Of a stretch of 64,000 nucleotides of DNA, positions 11,201 to 17,742 are shown piece by piece. The translations under genes were made by a program, and so were the position numbers. Under the pieces are notes generated by a model. It saw only the letters and a list, made by a program, of their open reading frames with translations, did not search any database and was not told where the DNA came from. This DNA comes from Pseudomonas plecoglossicida NBRC 103162 = DSM 15088 (GTDB lineage: Bacteria > Pseudomonadota > Gammaproteobacteria > Pseudomonadales > Pseudomonadaceae): positions 62,001-126,000 of the forward strand of contig NZ_BBIV01000005.1 in NCBI RefSeq assembly GCF_000730665.1. Direction: 5' to 3'. Each line of letters opens with the position of its first letter. Position 1 is the first letter of the stretch.

Positions 11201-12790
11201 GATGCCCGCGGCCCGGACAGCGCTGCGGTGCTGCAGGTGCTGAAGAACGGCAGTTTCGTCAACGCCGGCGGCGCCACCGAAGTGCAAGGCTTGTACGGCA
11301 CCTTGGTGATTCGCGCCGACGGCAGCTACACCTACACGCCGAACGGCACGCCCTCGAGCGTCGGCAAGGTGGATGTGTTCAGCTACCAGCTGGTGCACGG
11401 CAACGGCCTGACCGACGTCGCCAACCTCTACGTGCGCATCGACAGCCCACAGGCCGGGGAGATCTGGAGCGACAGCAACCTCAGTGCACCAGCCACGGTG
11501 GTGGATGCCGTCAATGACATCGACAGCACCCAGATCGCCCTGGCCAACCGCGTGGACACCAGCAGCGCCAGCCTCGGTTCGCTGAGCCTGCCGCTGATCG
11601 GCAGCCGCCAGGCGACCTACACCACCACGGTCGGCGCCGACACCACGGCCAACCTGCAAGTGGTGGTGAACTCGGCCAACCTGCTGAGCCTGCTCAACGG
11701 CACCACCCTGGAACTGCTCAAGCTCAACCCGGCCACCGGGCAGTACGTGCTGGTGCAGGCGGTGGGCGGCAGTTCGCTGGTCAGCCTGCTCGGCGGCGGC
11801 GCCGGCTACACCTTCCAGAACCAGGGGCCCGGTACCTACCATATCCGGGTCACGGCCGGTGGCATCGGCCTGGCCAGCTCCATCACCACCAGCCTCAACA
11901 CCACCACCACGCACACCAACGAGTTCGTGGTCAGCGGCTACACCCCGGTCACCGGCAACCTGCTGACCGATACCGCCGGCGGCGGCGCCGACACCCTCGG
12001 TTCGTCGCTCACTGTGCTGAGCGTGCTGGTCGCGGCCAACACCTACGTCATCCCCGGCTACAACGGGGTCAGCGTGGCCGGCAGCTACGGCACGCTGCTG
12101 GTGCATGCCGACGGCAGCTACAGCTATACCCTCAACCCGGGGCTGACCTCCGCGGTAATCGGCCAGCACGACACCTTCACCTACGAGCTGACCCACCCCA
12201 ACGGCACCAGCGACGTGGCCACCCTCACCATCAACCTGGACAACACCGCCGCCTTCACCGCCACCACCTCGATGCTGGCCGACAGCGGCGACGACAACCT
12301 GGCGCTGGTCGCCGCAGCCGCCTCCAGCGAAGTCATCGCCGGTACCGATGGCAACGACCACCTCGACGGCAGCCAAGGTGGCCACATCACCTTGCAGGGT
12401 GGCGCCGGGGACGACACCCTGGTAGTGGTCGACCAGCAGTTCGCCAGCGTCGACGGCGGCACTGGCACCGACACCCTGCTGTGGGGCGGCGGCGATGCCA
12501 GCATCAACCTCGGCGACCTGGTCGGGCGGGTCCACGACATCGAGATCATCGACCTCAACGACACCAGTTCGGTGGCGTTGACCCTCAACCTGACGGATGT
12601 GGTGGCAATCACCGAAACCGGCAAAGACACCTTGATCATCAAGGGCGATGACAAGGACTCGGTACACCTCACCGACAACTGGTCACTGACCGGGAACCAA
12701 ACCGCTGACGGTACTGACTACAGCCAGTACACGGCCCAGGAGGATCCCAGCCACCACTTGTGGGTGCAGAACGGCATCCATGTCGTCTGA
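2294..12790 (+). CDS. lapF: Giant LapF-like biofilm adhesin, type I secreted
   Basis: 3,498 residues, no Sec signal. Residues 1-155 form a BapA/LapF-type N-terminal domain ending in a hydrophobic WAIAALSLLGVGG stretch and a Gly/Ser linker, which may hold the protein at the exporter. Residues 156-2798 are 31 Ig-like repeats (see repeat entry). Residues about 2812-3316 are two copies of a large module. The end (about 3346-3400) has RTX-like glycine/aspartate motifs (GTDGNDHLDGS, GGAGDDTL, GGTGTDTL) typical of type I substrates. I see no canonical (T/P/A)AAG LapG cleavage site in the N-terminal domain. The three exporter genes follow directly. LapF is known for cell-cell contacts in mature P. 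putida biofilm under RpoS control; KT2440 LapF exceeds 6,000 residues, so this allele is much shorter. Upstream at 2182-2188, CTATATC could be an extended -10, unproven. ATG follows AGGGAG. Confidence 0.88.
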   Translation: MDNIVVADKQSAVATQNAWGDIALKSPGVVQMPVAPDQVATVTRRGQDLIVTLKSGEKVTVGNFFAVDQAGVGSDMVFVGEDGTLWHANYDAAAFTGFTFDEVASLDELVAGIGVAGSATPTWAIAALSLLGVGGAAAAADHSSGGGSSGGSAPGDTTPPASAIDLLVSPDGLHVTGRGEAGTTVTVRDAAGNVIGTGTVGADGTFDVSLNSPQTNGEKLGVTLTDPAGNSSDPASVTAPDGGVGNPPDTTAPDAPTNLVIDQAGKRLSGRGEAGTTVQVRDADGNVLATGTVGADGTFHLTLQPALVDGSTVQVLLTDAAGNVSAPGAVTSADLLPPAQPSGLTISADGSVLTGRAEPGSTVKVLAADGTTVLGSAVAGANGAFSISLVPPQVDGEQLHVTATDHAGNTSTAGSVTAPDIDTGGGDTTAPAPASNLVISADGRTLTGSAEAGARVEVRDANGTLIGSTIAGPDGTFSLSLDPIQANGETLAIRVIDAAGNSSAAVDFTAPDSTPPQAVGSPGIDASGTTVTGTGEPGATVTVRGADGSVLGSAVVASNGTFEITLGTAQTNGQALTVEQRDPTGNVSAAVDLSAPDSQAPAIPGGLSLSANGGVLSGTGEPGAQVRVTGAGGAVLGTAVVAADGSFHVTLDPPQLNGQTLSITQADAAGNTSTAGTVTATDLQGPQAAQGLELTAGGTKLDGQGEAGSTVLVRNAAGQLLGSATVNEDGTFSVTLNPAQANGEVLSIVLVDPAGNASPSASFTADDSSAPATPTGLQVSADGSVLSGTGEAGASVQVRNANGDLLGTLVIPANGNFSVPLVPAQLDGQTLQVTLTDPAGNASTAGQATAPDLTPPVLPTDVGVSADGTTVTGTAPGASSVTVTDPDGNVITVPVNADGSFSVSLDTPLTNGEAVTVVVTDGAGNDSATTTISAPDNTPPAAATDLAVSPDGATVGGTAEPGSTVTVRDGSTVLGTATAAPDGSFVITVAPPLASGDLVQVVVSDGAGNATPTPLNGPDGTEVATPSGLLISADGFLLTGEGTVGSLITVTSGGTTLGTATVGSDGTFRVFFSNAQLNAQTLQVTARASLDGQPSVPATIVAADRTAPDAPDQLTLDRSGSTLTGHGEVGATVRVVDAQGTLLGTATVGSNGLFSINLTPPQANAQNLTITQADAAGNTSLAATLQAPDLQAPDAATGLSLNSAATVVSGQGEAGAIVTVRDASGAILATGTVNQSGQFQITLPNAQTTGSALQVSLTDAAGNVSAPSSLATPDRTAPAAVSDTLLSADGRQLSGSGEVGATVQVRNAAGSVVGSATVGADGRFTVTFDTPQANGQAIGVSQVDAAGNTSPAITLSTPDLTPPAALSNVVLNNNGLTLTGLGEAGASVTVRGPDGTIIGSGLVAANGSFTLTLTSAQLNAQHLSVTQTDAGNNTSAAVAVIAPDFTPPAAPSALALAGSGLQLSGIAEAGSTVSVRDAAGNLLGTAVANSNGTFQVTLDSAQTNGQTLQVSATDAAGNLSPSTPYTAADTTPPAAVANLAVSADGATLTGTGEAGATVTVRAPDGTSLGTATVGSDGRFSVSLAPAASAGESLSVTQADAAQNASPAQSVTAPGNLAPETPDNLLLSADGLVVTGSATPGSTVNVYGPGGTLLGTAAVGNDGTFSVTLGSAQANGEVLQVSAVGTDGSASLPATLQAPDSTAPQPLTDLVLASDGLTLSGRGEPGATVSVIGEGGIDLGTGVVDASGHFSIALSAAQINGEQLGASQTDAAGNESNSVTLTAPDRVAPDAAANLAFSAGGSLLDGTGEAGSTVKVLAADGSVLGTAVVRADGTFQVSLGAPQANGQQVQVVLTDAAGNQSNPSPITAADTTPPAAPAELAISSDGITLTGRGEAGALISVLNPAGVEIGTARVDASGHFTVTLAPALGNAELLSITQADAAGNVSAVATLQTPDFTPPAALTDVAINADGSVVTGRGEAGATVTVTNAAGVILGTTLVLADGSFSVPLTPAQINQQVLSVQQADPPGNISAPVTVDAPDLTPPAAAAGLHLSASGDQLSGTGEAGTTVRVYVGTLEIGTATVAANGTFVVNLNAPQLDGQLLQVVLTDRSGNVSPISTLTAVDITPPGAVLADLNDSGTQLRGTGDAGTRVTVMNDRGDMLGQGVVDADGTFVLNLNPPQINGQVLTIIAQDATGNPSAPLQVTAPDLTPPAQPGDLTLGGGGTLLSGTGEAGSTITVRGPNNTLIGTVVVPENGEFTVTLAPAQNNGQLLTVVASDEAGNTSPPASYQAADTAAPALVTNLNINTAYDVLSGRGEAGATVTVKLNDVVIGTGIVAANGTFQVDLSPAPGSAAQLIVTQTDLAGNTSAEADYITPLIPTPEPPTSALLAADGLTLTGTAAAGASIRVYDAAGTLIGNGAANLNGTFTLTLNSPQLNGQTLSVTTSTLLGGESLPLIVQAADITPPDNPVITALSANGLVLTGTGEAGATVTVRDASGSVLGSGVVNAGGAFSINLASAQLNGQVLGVSQADAAQNVSGSTRYTAPDLQAPVPPSNLGLNTGGTVLTGTGEPGATVTVVGPNGQLGTAVVQADGNFSITLASAQNDGQLLTVRQADAAGNLSGSATLTAPDTTPPAAPVAAINANGTTVSGSGQIGSTVVVRNSAGTVLGSATVGSNGLFVVSLAAAQIDNQALNVTLTDPAGNVSTATALTAPDLTPPAAASNLVVSADGSTLTGSGEPGATVTVRSASGTVLQTATVQPNGTFTVTLSPAQDNGQVLSVTLTDPRNNTSGNVNITAPDIDANAPVIASDNLTTATVNLAPVVAHQTYNDSFTTLLSGFTKTFTWTVGAGTTVDPTLTLTTNSALALLNSATFTLQVKNASGAWVTLATGTSQGLLDLILLPLGQGIRVDIGVLQAGEYRLTVGSGGIGLITNVTTTLDIDTTSLTQFTGIGTPVNGNVISDPGVDGSTDARGPDSAAVLQVLKNGSFVNAGGATEVQGLYGTLVIRADGSYTYTPNGTPSSVGKVDVFSYQLVHGNGLTDVANLYVRIDSPQAGEIWSDSNLSAPATVVDAVNDIDSTQIALANRVDTSSASLGSLSLPLIGSRQATYTTTVGADTTANLQVVVNSANLLSLLNGTTLELLKLNPATGQYVLVQAVGGSSLVSLLGGGAGYTFQNQGPGTYHIRVTAGGIGLASSITTSLNTTTTHTNEFVVSGYTPVTGNLLTDTAGGGADTLGSSLTVLSVLVAANTYVIPGYNGVSVAGSYGTLLVHADGSYSYTLNPGLTSAVIGQHDTFTYELTHPNGTSDVATLTINLDNTAAFTATTSMLADSGDDNLALVAAAASSEVIAGTDGNDHLDGSQGGHITLQGGAGDDTLVVVDQQFASVDGGTGTDTLLWGGGDASINLGDLVGRVHDIEIIDLNDTSSVALTLNLTDVVAITETGKDTLIIKGDDKDSVHLTDNWSLTGNQTADGTDYSQYTAQEDPSHHLWVQNGIHVV
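2759..10687 (+). repeat. 31 tandem Ig-like repeats (about 85 residues each) in the adhesin
   Basis: Units usually begin D-x-T-P-P-A and carry GxGEAGxTVxVR, GxxxLGxxxVxxDGxF and a DAAGNxS turn near the end; the mean period is about 256 bases. I counted 31 units by hand from the D-x-x-x-P borders. They resemble bacterial Ig-like domains of large adhesins. Units 11 (about 5348-5602), 18 (about 7133-7387) and 27 (about 9419-9673) lack both the usual border and the DAAGN turn and form a second subtype. Repeat number is expected to vary between strains. Confidence 0.9.
10727..12243 (+). repeat. Two copies of a C-terminal adhesin module (about 240 residues each)
   Basis: Copy 1 (about 10740-11450) and copy 2 (about 11515-12243) share the same order of motifs: a beta-rich start, a GGIGL(I/A)(T/S) segment followed by TTxL-TTT, a TPVxGN(V/L)(I/L)xD junction, then YGTL(V/L)(I/V)xADGSY(T/S)Y and a domain ending VATLTI or VANLYV. 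The last part resembles VCBS/cadherin-like domains. This is an internal duplication between the Ig-like repeats and the RTX-like tail. Confidence 0.75.
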
Positions 12791-12802
12791 GGCCACTGCG
12801 AC

Positions 12803-12825
12803 CCGCCGGGCATCACGCCCGGCGG
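12803..12825 (+). other. Intercistronic hairpin between adhesin and exporter genes
   Basis: CCGCCGGGC (12803-12811) and GCCCGGCGG (12817-12825) form a perfect 9-base-pair stem with a 5-base loop. No T-run follows, so it is not a classical terminator. It sits 12 bases after the adhesin stop and 28 before the next start, where it could dampen read-through or stabilise a processed mRNA end. Confidence 0.5.
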
Positions 12826-12853
12826 CATGGATGAACAGCAGTAAGGGAATTTC

Positions 12854-14287
12854 GTGAAGCGACGCCGTCCGCTGTCACCGCTGTTGCCGGGAGCCCTCGG
12901 GCTCCTGGTGCTCACAACCCACCCGGTTGCCCTGGCAGCCGACGACATAGATCCCTCGCTGCGCACCATCGGGCCATCACTGTTGCGTGATGCACCCGAC
13001 GCCATCCCCGCTCGTCCGCCGTCAGGCCAGTCGGCCAGCGCGGATGACCGACTGGGGCTCTCCGAAGCCGTGCTGGCTGCCGCGCAGTGGCACCCGAGCG
13101 TCGCCGAAGCCATCGGCAACCTGTACAAGCAAGGCGAAGGCATCAACGTGGCCCGCGCCGGTTATTACCCGCAGCTTTCCGGAGGTATCCGCACCGGCTA
13201 CGACTCAGGCTACGGCGGTGACCGCAACAGCCAGGCCCTGAACCTGTCGCTCAAGCAGATGCTCTACGATTTCGGCAAGGTCGACAGCGCCGTCGATGCC
13301 GCCCACGCCGCCGCCACCCGGGCCCAGGCCAACATCCTGCTGGTGGTCGATGACCTGGCGCGCGACACCGCCTATGCCTGGATCGAAACGCGCCGCTACG
13401 AGCAACTGATGGTCATCGCCCGCGAGCAGATCCGCGGGGTCGACGACATCGCCGGCATGGCGCGCCAGCGCAGCGACATGGGCGCCAGCACCCGCTCCGA
13501 TCTGGTCCAGGCCGAATCGCGGGTCGAGGCCGCTCGCGCCACCCTCGAGGAATACCAGGCGCAGTACCAGCGCTGGCGCTCGATCCTCGCGGCCCTGCTG
13601 GGCCGTGTGTCGCCACCGGCACTGGCCGAGGAAGCGCCGCCGGAGCTGAACCAGGCCTGCAAGCGCCCGGCCAATGGCGACGACCGCCTGCCCGCCGTGC
13701 TCATGGCCCTGGCCCTGCGTGCGCAATCGCAGGCGGAGCTGGCACAGGCCAAGGCCGAAGCCTACCCGACCCTGTCACTGCAGCCGCAGGTCAACCATTA
13801 CCTGGACAATGACTACGACCGCGACAACCACAGCCTCGACCGGACCCAGGCCGGTATCTACCTGAACCTCGAGGTGCCGATCTACCAGGGCGGCGCCATC
13901 AGCGCCCGCAGCCGCGCCGCCGGCCACGCTCTCAGCGCCGCCGATTCCGCCGAGGATGCCGCGCGCCTGCAGGCCCGCCGTGGCCTCGCCGAAGCCATGG
14001 CGCAGACTTCCGGGCTGGGGCGCCGGCTGAATTCGCTGGAAGCGCGCCAGGTCAGCATCCAGGAAGCGCGCATGCTGTATGGCCGGCAGTACCTGGACCT
14101 GGGCACGCGACCGCTGCTCGACCTGCTCAACGCCGAGCAGGAAATCTATCAGTCACGTTTCGACCTCGCCGGCACACGCTCCGACCTGCTGCGCCTGGAC
14201 GTCGACTGCCTGTACAACACCGGCGGCCTGCGCAGCGCCTTCGGTCTGGAAGGGCGCAACCTGCAAGGGGTGGAGATCGAGCCATGA
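12854..14287 (+). CDS. TolC-family outer-membrane channel of the adhesin exporter
   Basis: 477 residues starting at GTG 12854, with AAGGGAA upstream. The N-terminus (RPLSPLLPGALGLLVLTT then ALAADD) reads as a Sec signal peptide. The body has the two-fold helical repeat of TolC proteins: GLSEAVLAAAQWHPSV, ARAGYYPQLSGG, later AEAYPTLSLQPQVNHY and RPLLDLLNAEQEIY. It is the third component of a type I secretion system whose ABC and adaptor genes follow, and it lies directly after its presumed substrate. It should form the periplasm-spanning outer-membrane duct. The stop overlaps the next start in ATGA. Confidence 0.9.
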   Translation: MKRRRPLSPLLPGALGLLVLTTHPVALAADDIDPSLRTIGPSLLRDAPDAIPARPPSGQSASADDRLGLSEAVLAAAQWHPSVAEAIGNLYKQGEGINVARAGYYPQLSGGIRTGYDSGYGGDRNSQALNLSLKQMLYDFGKVDSAVDAAHAAATRAQANILLVVDDLARDTAYAWIETRRYEQLMVIAREQIRGVDDIAGMARQRSDMGASTRSDLVQAESRVEAARATLEEYQAQYQRWRSILAALLGRVSPPALAEEAPPELNQACKRPANGDDRLPAVLMALALRAQSQAELAQAKAEAYPTLSLQPQVNHYLDNDYDRDNHSLDRTQAGIYLNLEVPIYQGGAISARSRAAGHALSAADSAEDAARLQARRGLAEAMAQTSGLGRRLNSLEARQVSIQEARMLYGRQYLDLGTRPLLDLLNAEQEIYQSRFDLAGTRSDLLRLDVDCLYNTGGLRSAFGLEGRNLQGVEIEP

Positions 14288-16452
14288 ACGATACCGTCAA
14301 TCCGAGCCAGGCCAATCTGCAGCACAACGGCGAACAGGCAGTGGCCGAGCGCCCTGACCTCGGGCCCTGGCTGGAAGTGATGCTGCAAGTCGCCCACCAC
14401 TACCGCCTGGACGTCTCGCCCCAGCGTATCCGCCTGGCCGCGGTGGAAGATGCCCGGCCACTGGACGAAATTCTCCGCCACATGGCGCGCCAGGCAGGCC
14501 TTGCGCTGCGCTTCGTGCGCTTCGACGCCAAGGCCCTCAAGCAATGGCGCACGCCGCTGGTGCTGGAGCTCGACGATGGCCAACTGGCCGTGGTCGAAGC
14601 GGTGACCGAAGAAAACGAGCTGGCCGTGGTGTTTGCCGGCGACCAGCGCCTGACCTCGCGCCTGCCGCGCAGCGCGCTCGAAGGGCGCATCAACCGGGTC
14701 GCGCTGATGCGCCCGGCGCGGCCCTTGCGCGACGTGCGCACCGACGACTACACCGCGCCCTACGACCGCCACTGGTTCGCCCGTATCGTGCTGCGCGACC
14801 TGCGCCCCTACGGGCAGGTGATGGTCGCGTCGTTGGTGGCCAACGTGCTGGCCTTGGCCGGTGTGCTGTTTTCCATGCAGGTGTACGACCGGGTGATTCC
14901 GGCCGAATCGTTGCCGACCCTGTACGTGTTGTTCGGCGGCGTGGTGCTGGCGCTGGTGTTCGATTTCAGCATGCGCCTGCTGCGCCTGAAAGTGACCGAC
15001 CTGCTCGGCAAGCGCGCCGACCTGCGCGTGTCCGACCTGGTCTATGGCCACGCCCTGCGCCTGCGCAACTCGGCACGGCCAAAATCCACCGGCTCGTTCA
15101 TCTCGCAATTGCGCGAGCTGGAATCGATCCGCGACCTGATCACCTCGAGCACCGCCACGGCGCTGGCCGACCTGCCGTTTTTCCTGCTGTTCCTGTTGGT
15201 GTTCTGGCTGATCGGCGGGGTGCTGGTGTTGATCCCGCTGGTGGCGCTGCTGGCCATGGTGCTGCCAGGGTTGCTCGCGCAGCGGCGGCTGGCGCGCCTG
15301 GCCAACGCGTCGATGCGCGAGTCGTCGCTGCGCAATGCCATGCTGGTGGAAAGCATCCAGGGCCTGGACGAAATCAAGGCGTTGCAGGCCGAAGCGCGCT
15401 TCGAGCGGCAATGGAACCAGTACAACGCCGCCTGCGCCCACACCAACCTGCGCCTGCGCACCCTGACCAACGGCCTGGTGACCTGGACCCAGAACGTGCA
15501 GGGTGCGGTGTTCGCCGTGGTCATCGTCATCGGCGCGCCCATGGTCATTGCCGGCGACCTCACCACCGGCAGCCTGGTGGCTGCCTCGATGCTGTCGTCG
15601 CGGATGATGGCGCCGCTGGCCCAGCTGACCCATGTACTGACCCGCTGGCAGCAAGCCAAGGTGGCGCTGCAGGGCCTGGACAAGCTGATGCAGTCCCCGG
15701 TCGACCACCCCGAAGGCGAAGCCCGCGTGCACCTGCCTGCCATCCGTGGCGAGTACCGGCTGCGCCAGGCCAACTTCCGCTACGAGGCCGAAGCGCCACC
15801 GGTGCTGAACATCGGCCAGTTGGACATCCAGCCGGGCGAACGGATTGCCGTGCTGGGGCGCAATGGTGCGGGCAAGTCGACCTTGCTGCAGGCCCTTGGC
15901 GGGGCCATGGACCTGGCGCAAGGCGAAGTCACCCTGGACGGCATCGCCCTGGCCCACCTCGACCCGGCCGACCTGCGCCGCGACGTGGGCCTGCTGCCCC
16001 AGTACGCACGTCTGTTCCACGGCACCCTGCGGGAAAACCTCACCCTCGGCGCCGGCCAGGCCAGCGACCAGGAACTGGTCGCCGCACTGGCTGCCACCGG
16101 CGCCCTGGACTTCGTCCGGCGCTTGACCAAGGGCATGGACCACCTGATCCTCGAGGGCGGCATGGGCCTTTCCGGTGGCCAGCGCCAGGCCCTGGTGCTG
16201 TCGCGTCTGCTGGTGCGCCAGCCGCAGGTGCTGCTGCTGGACGAACCCACCGCCTCGCTGGACGACATGACCGAGCGCAAGCTGCTCGACAGTCTCGACC
16301 GCTTCTGCCAGGGCCGGACTTTGGTGATCGCCACCCACCGTTTGAGCGTGCTGCAGCGCGTCGATCGGATCATCGTGCTCGATGGTGGGCGCGTCGTCGT
16401 CGACGACAGCCGCGACGCGGCCTTGGCGAAACTGCAAGGAGGCCAGGCATGA
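14284..16452 (+). CDS. Type I secretion ABC transporter (LapB-like)
   Basis: 722 residues. Residues about 20-140 are a C39-peptidase-like domain with no catalytic cysteine, as in transporters of RTX-type and large adhesins that bind rather than cleave the substrate. A six-helix membrane domain covers about 175-460, and a nucleotide-binding domain has Walker A GRNGAGKS (525-532), signature LSGGQ (629-633), Walker B LLLDE (650-654) and the switch histidine in ATHR. It should power export of the upstream adhesin across the inner membrane without a periplasmic stage. The 4-base ATGA overlaps on both sides indicate coupled translation with the TolC-like and HlyD-like partners. Confidence 0.93.
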   Translation: MNDTVNPSQANLQHNGEQAVAERPDLGPWLEVMLQVAHHYRLDVSPQRIRLAAVEDARPLDEILRHMARQAGLALRFVRFDAKALKQWRTPLVLELDDGQLAVVEAVTEENELAVVFAGDQRLTSRLPRSALEGRINRVALMRPARPLRDVRTDDYTAPYDRHWFARIVLRDLRPYGQVMVASLVANVLALAGVLFSMQVYDRVIPAESLPTLYVLFGGVVLALVFDFSMRLLRLKVTDLLGKRADLRVSDLVYGHALRLRNSARPKSTGSFISQLRELESIRDLITSSTATALADLPFFLLFLLVFWLIGGVLVLIPLVALLAMVLPGLLAQRRLARLANASMRESSLRNAMLVESIQGLDEIKALQAEARFERQWNQYNAACAHTNLRLRTLTNGLVTWTQNVQGAVFAVVIVIGAPMVIAGDLTTGSLVAASMLSSRMMAPLAQLTHVLTRWQQAKVALQGLDKLMQSPVDHPEGEARVHLPAIRGEYRLRQANFRYEAEAPPVLNIGQLDIQPGERIAVLGRNGAGKSTLLQALGGAMDLAQGEVTLDGIALAHLDPADLRRDVGLLPQYARLFHGTLRENLTLGAGQASDQELVAALAATGALDFVRRLTKGMDHLILEGGMGLSGGQRQALVLSRLLVRQPQVLLLDEPTASLDDMTERKLLDSLDRFCQGRTLVIATHRLSVLQRVDRIIVLDGGRVVVDDSRDAALAKLQGGQA

Positions 16453-17633
16453 GCGACCATGAACTCCCCGCCTCCTACCTGGATGGCCAGGACGACCAGG
16501 CCGTGCTGCGCGCCGGGCGCGTCATCACCCTGTGCGCGCTGATGCTCGCCGCGTTTCTCGGCTGGGCTGCCTGGTTCGAGGTGACCGAGGTGTCGACGGG
16601 CACCGGCAAGGTGATCCCCAGCTCGCGGGAGCAGGTGATCCAGTCGTTCGAAGGCGGCATCGTCGCCGAGATGAACGTCGCCGAGGGCACCCTGGTCGAT
16701 CGCGGCCAGGTGCTGGCCCAGCTCGACCCGACCAAGACCGCGTCCAGCGTCGGCGAGAGCGAGGCCAAGTACCGGGCGGCCAAGGCCAGCGTCGCGCGGC
16801 TGCGCGCCGAGGTGACCGGCAAGCCGTTGAACTTCCCCGACAGCCTGCGGGATTCGCCGGAGCTGATCGACGCCGAGACCGCCCTCTACGAAACCCGCCG
16901 ACGCGGCCTGGAGCAGACCCTGGCGGGCATCGAGGACTCGCTGCGGCTGGTGCGCAGCGAACTGAAGATTACCGAGAACCTGGCCAAGATGGGTGCCTCC
17001 AGCCGGGTCGAGGTGATCCGCCTGAACCGCCAGCGCTCGGAGCTGGAGCTCAAGGCCAGCGAAGCGCGCTCGGACTACCTGGTGCGCGCCCGCGAGGAGC
17101 TGGCCAAAGCCAGCGCCGAGGCCGACAGCTTGTCGGAAGTGATCCGCGGTCGCAGCGATTCACTGTCGCGCCTGACCCTGCGCTCGCCGGTGCGCGGCAT
17201 CGTCAAGGACATCGAGGTCAACACCCTGGGCGGTGTGGTGCAGCCGGGCGGGCAGGTGATGAAGATCGTGCCGATGGACGAGCGCCTGCTCATCGAAACC
17301 CGCATCGCGCCACGGGACATCGCCTTCATCCACCCCGACCAGGCGGCCAAGGTGAAGATCAGCGCCTACGACTATTCGGTGTATGGCGGGCTGGATGGCA
17401 AGGTGGTGGGGATTTCGCCGGACACCCTGCAGGATGAAGTGAAGCCGGAAATCTACTACTACCGGGTGTTCATCCGTACCGAGCAGGACAGCCTGCAGAA
17501 CAAGGCCGGCAAGCGCTTTGCCATCGTGCCGGGGATGATCGCCACGGTGGATATTCGCACCGGTGAGAAGACCATTCTCGATTACCTGATCAAGCCGTTG
17601 AACCGCGCCAGGGAGGCATTGCGCGAGCGCTGA
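16449..17633 (+). CDS. HlyD-family membrane-fusion adaptor of the adhesin exporter
   Basis: 394 residues. A short cytoplasmic N-terminus is followed by one membrane segment (VITLCALMLAAFLGWAAWF, about 24-42). A lipoyl-like half follows (VIPSSREQVIQSFEGGIV), then a long coiled coil (about 95-235), the second lipoyl half (LTLRSPVRGIVKDI) and a beta-barrel with the family motif IVPMDERLLIE. It bridges the ABC transporter and the TolC-like channel. ATG at 16449 overlaps the ABC stop. Its last coding stretch (KISAYDYSV and LIKPLNRAREAL) recurs as a degraded copy at 19987-20058. Confidence 0.93.
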   Translation: MSDHELPASYLDGQDDQAVLRAGRVITLCALMLAAFLGWAAWFEVTEVSTGTGKVIPSSREQVIQSFEGGIVAEMNVAEGTLVDRGQVLAQLDPTKTASSVGESEAKYRAAKASVARLRAEVTGKPLNFPDSLRDSPELIDAETALYETRRRGLEQTLAGIEDSLRLVRSELKITENLAKMGASSRVEVIRLNRQRSELELKASEARSDYLVRAREELAKASAEADSLSEVIRGRSDSLSRLTLRSPVRGIVKDIEVNTLGGVVQPGGQVMKIVPMDERLLIETRIAPRDIAFIHPDQAAKVKISAYDYSVYGGLDGKVVGISPDTLQDEVKPEIYYYRVFIRTEQDSLQNKAGKRFAIVPGMIATVDIRTGEKTILDYLIKPLNRAREALRER

Positions 17634-17647
17634 AGGCCGCTGCGCGG

Positions 17648-17715
17648 CCATCGCCGGCAAGCCGGCTCCCACAGGGACAGCACATTGCCAGAGCCTTGTG
17701 CTGTTCCTGTGGGAG
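17648..17715. repeat. REP element with an inverted partial copy
   Basis: CCATCGCCGGCAAGCCGGCT then CCCACAG is the P. putida REP core, containing its own imperfect palindrome. About 35 bases later CCTGTGGGAG reappears in the opposite orientation. The pair lies between the convergent hlyD-like gene and the minus-strand Ig-repeat gene and may stop transcription from both sides. Confidence 0.75.
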
Positions 17716-17742
17716 ATCAGCCAGTCCTTCGGGACTGGACTC

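Noticed and set aside
2546..12667. Very long open frames (up to 1,768 codons) antisense to the adhesin
   Set aside because: GC-rich repeated coding DNA leaves the opposite strand free of stops. The translations are low-complexity, repeat with the sense repeats and resemble no protein.
14149..17633. Long alternative frames on both strands over the ABC and HlyD-like genes
   Set aside because: They overlap genes with complete domain sets and coupled ATGA junctions; translations have no domain features.
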